Below are positions 36,316-46,385 of a stretch of 64,000 nt of DNA, piece by piece (positions within the stretch are counted from its first letter, which is position 1; each line of letters begins with the position of its first letter). The stretch spans positions 5,524,501 through 5,588,500 of the forward strand of contig NZ_CP114200.1 in NCBI RefSeq assembly GCF_029392895.1. Direction: 5' to 3'. The notes under the pieces were generated by a model. The model had not been told where the DNA came from. It did not search any database and saw nothing but the letters and a program-made list of their open reading frames with translations. The DNA is from Streptomyces sp. 71268 (GTDB lineage Bacteria > Actinomycetota > Actinomycetes > Streptomycetales > Streptomycetaceae). The position numbers and the translations under genes are program-made.

Positions 36316-37389
36316 TCAGCCCTTCTTCACGAAGCCCTCCGCCACCAGCCAGTCGAGGGCCACGTCGTGCGGGTCCTCGCCGTCCACGTCCACCTTGGCG
36401 TTCAGCCGCTGCGCCACCGCGTTGGTCAGCTTCGCGGTGATCGGGTCGAGCACCTCGGCGATCTCGGGGTGCTTCTCCAGCGTCCTGCCGTGGATCACCG
36501 GGGCGGCGTTGTAGTTGGGGAAGAAGTGTCGGTCGTCCGCCATGACCACCAGCCTCATCGCCTGGATGCGCCCGTCGGTCGAGGTGACCTCGCCGAAGGT
36601 GCAGGCCGAGCCCTTGCGTACCTCGCGGTAGATGACGCCGGCCTCCATCTTGCGCACCCGCGACCCCGGCCACCGCATCCCGTACGCCTCGCGCATGCCG
36701 GGCAGCCCGTCGTCGCGGAAGGCGAACTCGGTGTCCACGCACAGCTTGAGCGAACCGTCGCGGCGGGTCGCCGCCGCGACGTCGGACAGGGTGCGTACCC
36801 CGTACTTCTTGGCGTTCGCCTGGTTGACGGTCAGCGTGTACGTGTTGTTGAGCCTGGCCGGCGACAGCCAGGAGACGCCGTTCCTCCGGTCCGCCGCGCG
36901 CACCGCGCGCCACTGCTCCCGGGGGTCGGTGATCGGCTTCTCGTTGCCCTGGTAGGTGATCCACCCGGTGCCCGTGTACTCGTACATCGCGTCCGCGTCG
37001 CCCGACTTGATGGCCTCCCGGGCGCCGATGGAGCCCTGGATGTTGGTCCGGTCGAGCACCTTGGCGCCGGCCGCCTGGAAGGCGATGCCGATGACCTGGC
37101 CCAGGATGATGTTCTCGGTGAACTCCTTCGAGGTCACCGTCAGGTTGGCGCCCTTGAGCGGTTCGCCGCGGCCTATCGTGCCCGGCTCCACGTCGTCGAC
37201 CATCATGCTGCCGCTGTGCAGCCCGCAGCCGCTGAGCAGGGCCGGGGCCAGCAGCGCCGCCGCGAGCCCGACGCCGAGCGTGGCCCGGCCACGGCCCGCC
37301 GCCCCCCGGCCCGTGGCCGGTCGTCCCGTCGCCGGCTGTCGGCCCGTGGCCGCCCTACGGCTCCTCCCGCGTACCCCCGGCATCCTCAT
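36316..37389 (-). CDS. Glycine betaine/choline-type ABC substrate-binding lipoprotein
   Basis: A 357-residue OpuAC-type (type 2 periplasmic-binding) protein. An Arg/Gly-rich n-region of about 38 residues leads to a hydrophobic core and lipobox LLSGC, so the mature protein is lipid-anchored. The core begins GANLTVTSKEFTENIILGQV, the standard opening of glycine betaine/carnitine/choline binders, with YEYTGTGWITYQGNEK and CVDTEFAFRDDGLPGM following. It is the last gene of the operon on this strand, its ATG overlapping the upstream permease stop (ATGA). Likely role: compatible-solute uptake under osmotic stress. Confidence 0.92.
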   Translation of the reverse strand: MRMPGVRGRSRRAATGRQPATGRPATGRGAAGRGRATLGVGLAAALLAPALLSGCGLHSGSMMVDDVEPGTIGRGEPLKGANLTVTSKEFTENIILGQVIGIAFQAAGAKVLDRTNIQGSIGAREAIKSGDADAMYEYTGTGWITYQGNEKPITDPREQWRAVRAADRRNGVSWLSPARLNNTYTLTVNQANAKKYGVRTLSDVAAATRRDGSLKLCVDTEFAFRDDGLPGMREAYGMRWPGSRVRKMEAGVIYREVRKGSACTFGEVTSTDGRIQAMRLVVMADDRHFFPNYNAAPVIHGRTLEKHPEIAEVLDPITAKLTNAVAQRLNAKVDVDGEDPHDVALDWLVAEGFVKKG

Positions 37390-38249
37390 GCGTCCCCCTC
37401 GAGGCCGCGCGGGCGCAGCAGCAGTTCGACCACCGAGGCCAGCCAGTCCACGAGGAGCGCGAGCGCCACCGTGAGGATGGAGCCGAGCACCAGGACGGGC
37501 ATGCGCTGGTTGTTGATGCCGGTGGCGATCAGGTCGCCGAGCCCGCCCCCGCCGCCGAAGTACGCGAGCGTCGCCGTGCCGACGTTGAGCACCAGCGCGG
37601 TGCGCACGCCCGCCAGGATCAGCGGCACGGCCAGCGGGAGTTCCACCTTGCGCAGTACGCCGAGGGCCGACATGCCGATGCCGCGCGCCGCCTCGATCAG
37701 CGTCGGGTCGATGGCCCGCAGCCCCGCGATGGTGTTGGCCAGCACCGGCAGCACCGCGTACGCGACGATGCCGACCAGCGCGGCCTTGGTGCCGATGCCC
37801 AGCCAGATCACCAGCAGTGCCAGCAGCCCGATCGCGGGCGTGGCCTGGCCGATGTTGGCGATGGCCAGCACCACGGGCACGGCGGGCCGCAGCCGGCGCC
37901 GGGTCAGCGCGATGCCCAGCGGGATGGCGATGATCAGTACGAAGAACGTGGAGATCGCGGTCAGCTCGACGTGCTGGCGCAGCCGCAGCCAGACGTTGCC
38001 GTCCGCGATCGCGTTGCGCGCGATGGAGTCCAGCTCGGCGCCCCGGAACCAGAGCCAGGTGGCCAGCAGCCCGATCGCGATGGTGGCCGGCAGGAAGGTG
38101 AGCTTCTGCCAGGTCAGCCGGGGTGGCTGGGCGGCGGGCGCGGGCGGCCTGCGCTCGATGTCCACGGCCCGTGTCTCGTCCGGCGGGGGCGCGTCCGTCC
38201 CCGCGCGCCCGGCTCGCCCGCCGGGTCCCCGGGTGCCCGCGCGGCTCAT
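37386..38249 (-). CDS. Glycine betaine/choline-type ABC permease
   Basis: A 287-residue permease with a 45-residue Pro/Arg/Glu-rich cytoplasmic N-terminus and about six membrane helices. The ATPase-contact loop LIEAARGIGMSALGVLRKVE then LPLAVPLILAGVRTA is typical of OpuCB/OpuCD-type permeases, as is FGGGGGLGDLIATGINNQ. The gene overlaps both neighbours by four bases (ATGA at each end), so the four genes form one translationally coupled unit. Confidence 0.92.
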   Translation of the reverse strand: MSRAGTRGPGGRAGRAGTDAPPPDETRAVDIERRPPAPAAQPPRLTWQKLTFLPATIAIGLLATWLWFRGAELDSIARNAIADGNVWLRLRQHVELTAISTFFVLIIAIPLGIALTRRRLRPAVPVVLAIANIGQATPAIGLLALLVIWLGIGTKAALVGIVAYAVLPVLANTIAGLRAIDPTLIEAARGIGMSALGVLRKVELPLAVPLILAGVRTALVLNVGTATLAYFGGGGGLGDLIATGINNQRMPVLVLGSILTVALALLVDWLASVVELLLRPRGLEGDA

Positions 38250-39607
38250 GCCTCGCCCTCCTGCCCCGGCCCGCGCGGCGTGCCGCCGCCCGTGGCGCCC
38301 TCCTGTTCGAGGTGGGTCAGGTGTGAGCGCGCCTCCTGCAACTGGTGCTGGTGTTCCACGGCGTCGAGCCGGTCCGCCTCCAGGAGTTCGTGGACGGAGT
38401 TCATCAGCGTCTCCATGTCCACCACGCCGGTGTACTCGCCGCGCCGCCCGGTGACCGGGACCCGGCCGGCGTTGTCGGTGAGCACCGCCTCCAGCGCGTC
38501 GCGCAGCGTGGCGTCCCGGGTCACCGTGTCGGCGACGAGCGTGCCGGCGCGGGCCAGCGACCCCTTGGCGCGGCTGAGGTCGCCTCGGCGCAGCCACTTG
38601 TACGGGCGCCGGTGCCGGTCGAGGAGCAGCACCTCGTTGATCGAGGCCGACCGGAACAGGTCGAAGATGGACTGCAACGGGTCGTCGATCACCGCGGTCG
38701 GGATGTCCTCGACCGTCACGTCGCGTACCCGGGTCAGATTGAGCCGTTTGAGTGCCGCCCCGGCGCCGACGAACCCGGAGACGAAGTCGTCGGCCGGGTT
38801 GGTCAGGATCGCCTCGGGCGTGTCGAACTGGGCGATGTGTGAGCGGTCCCGCAGCACCGCTATCCGGTCGCCCAGCTTGATCGCCTCGTCGAAGTCGTGG
38901 GTGACGAAGACGATGGTCTTGTGCAGCTCGTGCTGGAGCCGGATCAGCTCGTCCTGGAGGTGGTCGCGGGTGATCGGGTCCACCGCGCCGAACGGCTCGT
39001 CCATGAGCAGCACCGGCGGATCGGCCGCCAGCGCCCTGGCCACGCCGACCCGCTGCTGTTGCCCGCCCGAGAGCTGGCGCGGGTAGCGGTCGTGGAACTC
39101 CCGTGGGTCGAGCCCGACCAGGTCCAGCATCTCCTCGACCCGGGCCGTGACGCGGGCCTTGGACCAGCCGACCATCTTCGGTACGAGGGCGATGTTCTGC
39201 GCGACCGTCATGTGCGGGAACAGGCCGGACGACTGGATGGCGTAACCCACCTTGCGGCGTAGCTTGACCGGGTCTATGCCGGTCACGTCCTCGTCGCCGA
39301 TGCGTATGCGGCCCGATGACGGCTCGATCAGCCGGTTGATCATCTTCAGTGTGGTGGACTTGCCGCACCCCGAGGGCCCCACGAAGATCACCGTCTCGCC
39401 GGCCCTGATCTCCATGTTCACGTTGTCCACGGCGGGCGCCTCGCTGCCCGGGTAGCGCTTGGTGAGGTTCTCCAGCTCGATGGTGGCCCCGGTGGTGGCG
39501 CCCCGCGCGGGGGCGTTGCCGGCGGACCCCGCGTCGGGTCGGCCGCTGGCGTGGGCGGGCTGGCCGTCGGAGCGGCCGCCGGGCTGGCCGTCGCTGGTGT
39601 CAGACAC
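38246..39607 (-). CDS. Glycine betaine/choline-type ABC ATPase with CBS domains
   Basis: A 453-residue OpuCA/ProV-like ATPase. GTG at 39607 has AGGGGGA upstream. ABC core: Walker A GPSGCGKSTT (about 75-84), Q-loop AIQSSGLFPHMT, signature LSGGQQQRVG, Walker B VLLMDEPFGAVD and H-loop FVTHDFDEA. The C-terminal third holds a CBS pair (SINEVLLLDRHRRPYKWL, VTRDATLRDALEAVLTDNAG), the ionic-strength/nucleotide sensing module of this subfamily. The first 40 residues are a Gly/Ala/Pro-rich extension not usual for the family. Confidence 0.93.
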   Translation of the reverse strand: MSDTSDGQPGGRSDGQPAHASGRPDAGSAGNAPARGATTGATIELENLTKRYPGSEAPAVDNVNMEIRAGETVIFVGPSGCGKSTTLKMINRLIEPSSGRIRIGDEDVTGIDPVKLRRKVGYAIQSSGLFPHMTVAQNIALVPKMVGWSKARVTARVEEMLDLVGLDPREFHDRYPRQLSGGQQQRVGVARALAADPPVLLMDEPFGAVDPITRDHLQDELIRLQHELHKTIVFVTHDFDEAIKLGDRIAVLRDRSHIAQFDTPEAILTNPADDFVSGFVGAGAALKRLNLTRVRDVTVEDIPTAVIDDPLQSIFDLFRSASINEVLLLDRHRRPYKWLRRGDLSRAKGSLARAGTLVADTVTRDATLRDALEAVLTDNAGRVPVTGRRGEYTGVVDMETLMNSVHELLEADRLDAVEHQHQLQEARSHLTHLEQEGATGGGTPRGPGQEGEA

Positions 39608-40247
39608 GAATCCCCCTGGGAATGGTCAGGCGTCCGATGAGCACGTACACGGCGTCGAAGACCAGCGCGAGCAGCACGATGCCCAGCGTCCCGGCCATGA
39701 CCTTGTTGACGGCGTTGGCGCTGCCGAGCGACGAGATGCCGCGGAAGATCTCGTTCCCGAGCCCGGGCCCGGAGGCGTACGCGGCGATCGCGGCGATGCC
39801 CATCAGCATCTGCGTGGAGACCCGGATGCCGGTCAGGATGGGCGGCCAGGCCAGCGGCAGCTCGACCCGCACCAGCCGGGCCAGCCGCGACATGCCGAGC
39901 CCCCTGGCGGCGTCCACCAGGTCGGGGTCCACGCCGCGCAGCCCCACGATCGCGTTGCGCACGATGGGCAGCAGCCCGTAGAGGACCAGCGCGGTCACCG
40001 TCGGCGCGACACCGAGCCCGGTGATCGGGATGAGCAGGCCGATCATGGCCAGGGACGGCACGGTGAGGATGGTCGCCGTGACGGTGATGGCCAGGTTGCC
40101 GGCCCACTCGCTGCGGTAGGTCAGGACACCCAGCAGCACCCCGAGGACCGTGGCGACCACCATGCACTGGAAGACGGCGCTGGCGTGCTGGTAGGTGTCC
40201 AGCAGTAACTGGGTGCGTCGGTTGCCGACGTACTCCCAGAAGCTCAT
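39600..40247 (-). CDS. Glycine betaine/choline-type ABC permease, first gene of operon
   Basis: A 215-residue permease of compact OpuCB size with six helices. Landmarks: FWEYVGNRRTQLLLDTYQHA at the N-terminus, DPDLVDAARGLGMSRLARLV with LPLAWPPILTGIRVS (EAA loop) and GPGLGNEIFRGI. It overlaps the ATPase start by eight bases. It opens the four-gene operon permease-ATPase-permease-binding protein; the only space for the promoter is the short gap to the Lrp gene, so cotranscription with that gene is possible. Confidence 0.92.
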   Translation of the reverse strand: MSFWEYVGNRRTQLLLDTYQHASAVFQCMVVATVLGVLLGVLTYRSEWAGNLAITVTATILTVPSLAMIGLLIPITGLGVAPTVTALVLYGLLPIVRNAIVGLRGVDPDLVDAARGLGMSRLARLVRVELPLAWPPILTGIRVSTQMLMGIAAIAAYASGPGLGNEIFRGISSLGSANAVNKVMAGTLGIVLLALVFDAVYVLIGRLTIPRGIRV

Positions 40248-40262
40248 CGCGTCCCTCCTCGG

Positions 40263-40730
40263 TCAGTCATCGGCCGCCTGCTTCACCAGCGGGATGATCC
40301 GGAGCGGGACGGGGTTCTCCATCACGATCGCCGTCGAGGCCCGCACGATGCCATCAAAGCCCACAACCCGGTCGATCACCCGCTGGAGATCGGCGTTGGA
40401 GCGTGCCACCAGGCGGCACAGCATGTCGCCGTGGCCGGTCGTGGTGTGCAGCTCCAGCACCTCGGGCACCGTCTGGAGGTGGCTGCGGACGTCCGCGCCC
40501 TGCCCCTGTTTGATCTCCAGCGTCGCGAACGCCGTCACCGGATAGCCGAGCGCCGCCGGGTCCACCTGTGGCCCGAACCCGCGGATCACGCCGGCCGCCT
40601 GCAACCGGTCAAGCCGCGCCTGCGCCGTCCCCCGCGCCACGCCGAGCCGGCGCGACGCCTCAAGAACCCCGATCCGCGGCTCCTCGGCGAGCAGTTCGAT
40701 CAGCCGGCCGTCCAACCGGTCAATGCCCAT
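40263..40730 (-). CDS. Lrp/AsnC-family transcriptional regulator
   Basis: A 155-residue Lrp/AsnC regulator: helix-turn-helix RIGVLEASRRLGVARGTAQA in the first 50 residues, then the RAM/Lrp effector domain with AFATLEIKQGQGADV and ELHTTTGHGDMLCRLVARS (the GxGDxL-type ligand turn). It is divergent from the 4-hydroxyphenylpyruvate dioxygenase gene; Lrp-like regulators of tyrosine catabolism are often placed this way, so hppD is the likely target and an aromatic amino acid the likely effector. Confidence 0.9.
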   Translation of the reverse strand: MGIDRLDGRLIELLAEEPRIGVLEASRRLGVARGTAQARLDRLQAAGVIRGFGPQVDPAALGYPVTAFATLEIKQGQGADVRSHLQTVPEVLELHTTTGHGDMLCRLVARSNADLQRVIDRVVGFDGIVRASTAIVMENPVPLRIIPLVKQAADD

Positions 40731-40890
40731 GACGGCTCACCCCGCCAGCCGCGTATCCGCGTTCCCCATCTCCGCGTCCCGCGTATTCGCGTTCCGCGGT
40801 TCGCGCACCCCGTCTTATGCCCATGCGTCCCGGCCACCTCCGTGATGGTCATCCTGTACAGATCGTCCGGCGAAACTCTGGAACTGCTAG

Positions 40891-42099
<1,209 letters not shown>

Positions 42100-42161
42100 G
42101 CCCGGTGGCCGGCCCCTCCCGCGGGCCGGCCCACCGCACGCCGTGCGCGGACAGGCGAGAA

Positions 42162-42187
42162 CCCGGGCCCCCCGTGGGGGGCCCGGG
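42162..42187. terminator. Terminator after hppD
   Basis: CCCGGGCCCCCC (42162-42173) and its exact complement (42176-42187), effectively an 11-bp stem with a 4-nt loop, 60 bases after the stop. Confidence 0.7.
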
Positions 42188-42244
42188 CACGGAGAAGGCC
42201 CCAAGGCCCGTGGAGGAGGGCCACGGAACCCAGGGGCCGTTCTG

Positions 42245-42288
42245 CCTGGAGGATGCCTCCAGGAGACAGCGCTGGCGGCTCAGCGCTG
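42245..42288. terminator. Two consecutive hairpins after the leftward secreted-protein gene
   Basis: CCTGGAGG-ATG-CCTCCAGG (42245-42263) and CAGCGCTG-N6-CAGCGCTG (42267-42288). The second ends one base before the stop codon of the minus-strand gene at 42289, so it should terminate that gene. Confidence 0.6.
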
Positions 42289-42579
42289 TTAGTTGACGGC
42301 GGAGCCCAGCAGCCCGATCGGCAGACCCGGGGCGTCCGAGTTGTCGATCTGCGCCGCCTTGTCGTGGATCGTGTTGCACTGGTTGGTGCGGGCCTCGTCC
42401 AGCACCTCGATGACCAGGACGTCGATGTCCTGAACGGTCGGGCACAGATCGTCGATGATCTGGATGTTCTGCTCGAAGCGGCCGGCGTCCTCGTTCTCGG
42501 CGGCCGTCGCCGGGGTGACGGCGAAGCCAGCGGCGGCGAGGCTGAGCATCGAGCCCGCGAGCACCTTCTTGGTGTTCAT
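42289..42579 (-). CDS. Small secreted protein with two cysteines
   Basis: A 96-residue protein with a Sec signal peptide (MNTKKVLAGSMLSLAAAGFA, cleavage after ATA) and a mature part of about 69 residues. It has exactly two Cys (46 and 68), likely a disulfide, framing the beta-prone VQDIDVLVIEVLDEARTNQ. Spacing and composition loosely recall Streptomyces rodlins and other small surface proteins, but I cannot assign a family. Codon usage and signal peptide make it a real gene. Hairpins follow at its stop. Confidence 0.8.
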   Translation of the reverse strand: MNTKKVLAGSMLSLAAAGFAVTPATAAENEDAGRFEQNIQIIDDLCPTVQDIDVLVIEVLDEARTNQCNTIHDKAAQIDNSDAPGLPIGLLGSAVN

Positions 42580-43000
42580 GAGGTGACCTTCCTTGGTATG
42601 CGTTGGGCACTAGGCGCCGTGGAGGCGCCAGCACAGTCACTAACTGCGCTCCTCGCGGCCGGTTGTCGGCAAGGACGATCGTTCATCCCATCGCACCGTT
42701 TCTGACCGCCAAGTGGGTGCGGCAGCGTGACCTTTTCGCTCCTCCTGCGTATACGTGCGGTTCTGTGTCCTTTCCGTACGGACCACGCCCTGTGGGCCGC
42801 TTGCCCCGGTTGCCGATGGCTCGTACCCCTGGCCGCCCCGGCTCGGTTCCGCCCCGGACGGGCGCCGCCGGCACCCGGCCCCGGCCTCGCCCGCGTGTCG
42901 TTCCCCGGGCCGTCGGCCGCCGGGCCGCTGGTGGGGCGGCCGACGGCGCGGCCGGACGGGGCACCTTCCGCCCCGGCGGCACCGGTGCCAGGCTGGACGT
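42580..43000. other. Divergent promoter region
   Basis: About 420 bases between the leftward secreted-protein gene and the rightward flavoenzyme gene. The left half (42600-42780) has lower G+C and probably holds the leftward promoter, with AAGGAAGGTCACC-like sequence as the ribosome site on the minus strand; the right half is C/G-rich. No gene seen. Confidence 0.4.
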
Positions 43001-44368
43001 ATGAACGCTCTCGTGGCGCGACTGCGCGCAGGACTGCCCGCCGAAGCGGTACTCACCGACCCCGGCATCACCCGCTCGTACGCCAACGACATGGCGAGCT
43101 TCTGCGCGGCGGGCAGCCCCGCCGCCGTCGTCCTGCCGCGCACCGTCGAACAGGTCCAGCACGTCATGCGGACCGCGACCGCCCTGCGCGTCCCGGTCGT
43201 CCCGCAGGGCGCGCGCACGGGCCTGTCCGGCGCGGCCAACGCGTCCGACGGCAGCATCGTGCTCTCGCTGACCAAGATGGACCGCATCCTGGAGATCAGC
43301 GCCGTGGACCGGATCGCCGTCGTCGAACCCGGCGTCGTGAACGCCGTCCTCTCCCGCGCCGTCGCCGAGCGGGGCCTGTACTACCCGCCCGACCCCTCCA
43401 GCTGGGAGCAGTGCACCATCGGTGGCAACATCGGCACCGCCTCCGGCGGGCTGTGCTGCGTGAAGTACGGGGTGACCGCCGAGTACGTGCTCGGCCTCGA
43501 CGTGGTGCTCGCCGACGGGCGGCTGCTGAGCACCGGCCGTCGCACCGCCAAGGGCGTCGCGGGGTACGACCTGACCAGGCTCTTCGTCGGTTCCGAGGGC
43601 AGCCTCGGGATCGTCGTACGCGCGGTGCTGGGGCTGCGGCCGGCGCCGCCGGAACAACGGGCGCTGGCCGCCGAGTTCCCCTCGGCCGCCGCGGCCTGTG
43701 ACGCGGTCTGCGCGATCATGGAGCGCGGCCACGCGCCCGCGCTGCTGGAGCTGATGGACCGCACCAGCGTCCGCGCCGTGAACGCGCTGACCCACATGGG
43801 ACTGCCCGAGTCCACCGAGGCGCTGCTGCTCGCCGCGTTCGACACCCCCGACCCCGGCCCGGACCTCGCCGCCGTGGGCCGGATCTGCGCCGAGGCCGGG
43901 GCCACCGAGGTGGTGCCCGCCGAGGACGCCGCCGAGTCGGAGCTGTTGCTCCAGGCCAGGCGCCAGGCGCTGCCCGCCCTTGAGGCCCTCAAGTCCGCGA
44001 CGATGATCGACGACGTGTGCGTGCCCCGGTCGCGGCTGGCCGACATGATCGACGGAACGGCCGCCATCGCCGACAAGCACGACCTCACCATCGGCCTGAG
44101 CGCCCACGCCGGGGACGGCAACACCCACCCGGTCGTCTGCTTCGACCCCGCCGACGCCGACGAGGCCCGTCGGGCCCGCGAGTCCTTCGACGAGATCATG
44201 GCCCTCGGTCTGGAACTCGGTGGCACGATCACCGGCGAGCACGGCGTCGGCCTGCTGAAGAAGGAGTGGCTGGCCCGCGAACTCGGCCCCGTCGGCCTTG
44301 AGTTGCAGCGCGGCGTCAAGGCCGTCTTCGACCCGCTGGGCCTGCTCAACCCCGGCAAGCTCTTCTGA
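43001..44368 (+). CDS. FAD-linked oxidase, glycolate oxidase GlcD / D-lactate dehydrogenase type
   Basis: A 455-residue flavoenzyme of the VAO superfamily. The FAD-binding half has VVPQGARTGLSGAANASDGS and DPSSWEQCTIGGNIGTASGG, then VAGYDLTRLFVGSEGSLGIV; the C-terminal cap has SAHAGDGNTHPVVCFDPAD (with metal/substrate His residues) and GGTITGEHGVGLLKKEWLA, the signature of GlcD/Dld-type enzymes. It oxidises a 2-hydroxy acid to the keto acid; which one is not predictable. It stands alone between two small secreted-protein genes, with no GlcE/GlcF partner. Confidence 0.93.
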   Translation: MNALVARLRAGLPAEAVLTDPGITRSYANDMASFCAAGSPAAVVLPRTVEQVQHVMRTATALRVPVVPQGARTGLSGAANASDGSIVLSLTKMDRILEISAVDRIAVVEPGVVNAVLSRAVAERGLYYPPDPSSWEQCTIGGNIGTASGGLCCVKYGVTAEYVLGLDVVLADGRLLSTGRRTAKGVAGYDLTRLFVGSEGSLGIVVRAVLGLRPAPPEQRALAAEFPSAAAACDAVCAIMERGHAPALLELMDRTSVRAVNALTHMGLPESTEALLLAAFDTPDPGPDLAAVGRICAEAGATEVVPAEDAAESELLLQARRQALPALEALKSATMIDDVCVPRSRLADMIDGTAAIADKHDLTIGLSAHAGDGNTHPVVCFDPADADEARRARESFDEIMALGLELGGTITGEHGVGLLKKEWLARELGPVGLELQRGVKAVFDPLGLLNPGKLF

Positions 44369-44586
44369 TCCGCCCGCCGTTCGCGCACCCGGCCCGCCGC
44401 GTACGCCCGCCCGCACGCCTCGCGCCTCGCGGGCGGGGGTCGGGCCGCCGCCCCGACCAGCGGACTATCGCAACTATGGTCCATTCGGGGCCAATTCGGC
44501 GGATACGTGGTGTCATGGGCGGTCGTGGCTTCTCGCGGTTGTTTAGTGGGCCTGGTTCTGTCAACACCTCGCATGAGGAGCAGGAA

Positions 44587-44865
44587 ATGCGCATTCGTCA
44601 GATTCTCGCTACCACCGCCACCGCCGCGGCCCTCGTCGCCGGCGCCGGCGCCATGAGCACGGCCTCGGCCGACATCATCACCGGCGACTCCGAGCGCACC
44701 AAGGTCGTCACCGAGATCGACGACGTGAACCACACCACCAACACCAAGGTGAACGCTCCCACCGTCTTCGACGACATCAACACCAAGGTGCAGAACAAGA
44801 CCCACAACAACACCCAGAACAACGTCAAGCACAACAAGTTCCTGGCGCACCTCGACCGCGACTGA
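44587..44865 (+). CDS. Small secreted Asn/Thr/Lys-rich protein
   Basis: A 92-residue protein: Sec signal peptide (MRIRQILATTATAAALVAGA, cleavage after SASA-type ending near 28) and a mature part of about 64 residues that is hydrophilic and Asn/Thr/Lys/His-rich, with KVQNKTHNNTQNNVKHNKF. No Cys. A good ribosome site (GAGGAG/AGGA) precedes the ATG and a perfect terminator follows, so it is well expressed-looking. I know no family for it. Mature composition suggests a flexible surface or matrix protein rather than an enzyme. Confidence 0.82.
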   Translation: MRIRQILATTATAAALVAGAGAMSTASADIITGDSERTKVVTEIDDVNHTTNTKVNAPTVFDDINTKVQNKTHNNTQNNVKHNKFLAHLDRD

Positions 44866-44880
44866 TCTCGTGCACCGCTG

Positions 44881-44918
44881 AAGCCCAGTGCTCACCGCCA
44901 CGTGAGTACTGGGCTTTT
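44881..44918 (+). terminator. Rho-independent terminator with T tail
   Basis: A 15-bp stem with one wobble (AAGCCCAGTGCTCAC at 44881-44895, partner 44902-44916), a 6-nt loop, followed by TTTT. The most classical terminator in the window. Confidence 0.88.
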
Positions 44919-45139
44919 GCCTGTCCGCCACGGCCGTGGCGTCCCGCGCTCCTCCCGCGAGAACCCGCGCCCGGTCCGTGGTCGTACGCCCCCGCCCGGC
45001 ACCTCCGGTCGAAGCTCACGGGCGGCGGGTCGCGGGTCGTACGGCGAAGGGCCGATACCCGCGCGGTGGCCACCGACATACCGTCGAAGAGGGTCAACGA
45101 CCCGACTCCAGCCGGGAAATGAGCACCGTAGGAGGCATC

Positions 45140-45532
45140 GTGCCGGCGCGCCTTGACCACACCATCATGCACAGCACCGACAGCACCGCATCCGCCCGCT
45201 TCCTCGCCCGTCTGCTCGGCGCCCCCGAGCCCAAGCCGTTCGGCCCCTTCGTCGCCGTGCCCGTCGAGGGCGGCCTGACGATCGACTACGCGGACTTCAT
45301 CGTCCAGCCCGACCAGATCGTCATGCAGCACCTGGCGTTCCTCGTCTCCGAGGAGGAGTTCGACGGGATCTACGCCCGCGTCCGGGAGAGCGACCTGCCC
45401 TACTGGTCGGACCCGGAACACCAGGGGCCGCGGCAGCTCAACCACCGCTCCGGCGGGCGCGGACTGTACGTGGACGACCCCGACGGGCACTCCATCGAGT
45501 TCCTCACGGTCAGCGAGGGGCCCGGGAGCTGA
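45140..45532 (+). CDS. VOC-family protein (glyoxalase/dioxygenase fold)
   Basis: A 130-residue vicinal-oxygen-chelate protein. GTG at 45140 is preferred because GGAGG lies five bases upstream; an ATG at 45119 would add seven residues. Conserved parts are RLDHTIMHSTDS (first metal-ligand region, His), QHLAFLVSEEEFDGIYARV, GGRGLYVDDPDGHSIEF (final Glu). It is a single-unit protein likely acting as a dimer; substrate unknown. It converges on the SsgA-like gene. Confidence 0.88.
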   Translation: MPARLDHTIMHSTDSTASARFLARLLGAPEPKPFGPFVAVPVEGGLTIDYADFIVQPDQIVMQHLAFLVSEEEFDGIYARVRESDLPYWSDPEHQGPRQLNHRSGGRGLYVDDPDGHSIEFLTVSEGPGS

Positions 45533-45549
45533 CCTCCGCACCCGCGCCC

Positions 45550-46029
45550 CTACGCCCCGTGGCCCTCCGGCGACTCGTCGGAGGGCCACGGGCCGTGCAG
45601 CCACCAGTCGTCGCCCGGGGTCGGCGTCAGCAACTCGCTCAGCGCGTCGTCGATCCCGAGCCGTTCGCTCTCCGACCCCGGCGCCACGGCCCGCAGCGTC
45701 CGCTCCAACCAGGCCGAGACGATCGGTGCCGACGCCTCCAGGAGCGCGTCGCCGTCCGGCGAGCTGAGCGCCATGCACACCACGCTGCGCCCGTCCACCT
45801 TGGTCGGCCACACCCGCACGTCGCCCTGCCCGCACGGTCGAAACACCCCCTCGACGAGCAACTCGCGCGCGAACGTCCAGTTGACGGGGGAGTCGGAGCC
45901 CACGTGGAAGGTGATGTGCACGGCGTACGGCTCGTCCGTGCGGTAGACCAGCTTGGCCGGCACGGGGATGCTGCGCTCGGGAGACAGCACCAGGTTCAGT
46001 TCCAGTTCTCGTTCCACCACGGTGTGCAT
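45550..46029 (-). CDS. SsgA-like (SALP) sporulation and cell-division protein
   Basis: A 159-residue SsgA/SsgB-family protein, a group confined to morphologically complex actinomycetes and involved in septum siting and spore-wall synthesis. Family pattern is clear: YRTDEPYAVHITFHV, VNWTFARELLVEGVFRPCG, GDVRVWPTKVDGRSVVCMAL and SSPDGDALLEA. ATG 46029 has GAGAGGG upstream and gives the normal start. The tail DDWWLHGPWPSDESPEGHGA is extra compared with SsgB. Which SALP paralogue it is cannot be settled by eye. Confidence 0.92.
   Translation of the reverse strand: MHTVVERELELNLVLSPERSIPVPAKLVYRTDEPYAVHITFHVGSDSPVNWTFARELLVEGVFRPCGQGDVRVWPTKVDGRSVVCMALSSPDGDALLEASAPIVSAWLERTLRAVAPGSESERLGIDDALSELLTPTPGDDWWLHGPWPSDESPEGHGA
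45556..45592. terminator. Bidirectional terminator between the VOC and SsgA-like genes
   Basis: Perfect 14-bp stem (45556-45569 with 45579-45592), 9-nt loop. It lies inside the last codons of the SsgA-like gene and 24 bases after the VOC stop. Confidence 0.7.
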
Positions 46030-46385
46030 GCGGTGCGCCCTCTCTGCTCTGCGTCGTGTTGGCTTGGTTGCGTGGACCACGAGCCGCCGCGTGGCGACCC
46101 GCATGGGTTAGAGCGCGCTACCCCCCGCACCATTACGCGAGTTCCCACATTCAGTCGGAATTTTTTCTGAACCCGCCCGCGTGCGGGTGGTCAGTGGGTA
46201 TTGCGGGGCGCGGCGTAGGGGGGCTTCTGGTAGACCTGGGGACCGCTGCGGGGCCGTGCGGCCAGCCCAGAAGGTCGCGGAGCGCCTGTTCACCGCGCCA
46301 CGCCGGTGCGGCAGACTGCGTAGCGCCACCCACCGCACAGACAGCACGGCCCAGGCGGCCGAGCAGATACGGGACATCGGAGACC
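46030..46385. other. Divergent promoter region of the SsgA-like and RDD genes
   Basis: About 355 bases; lower G+C around 46130-46170 suggests promoters. The frame of the RDD gene is open back to 46056 but without a better start. No other gene seen. Confidence 0.4.
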
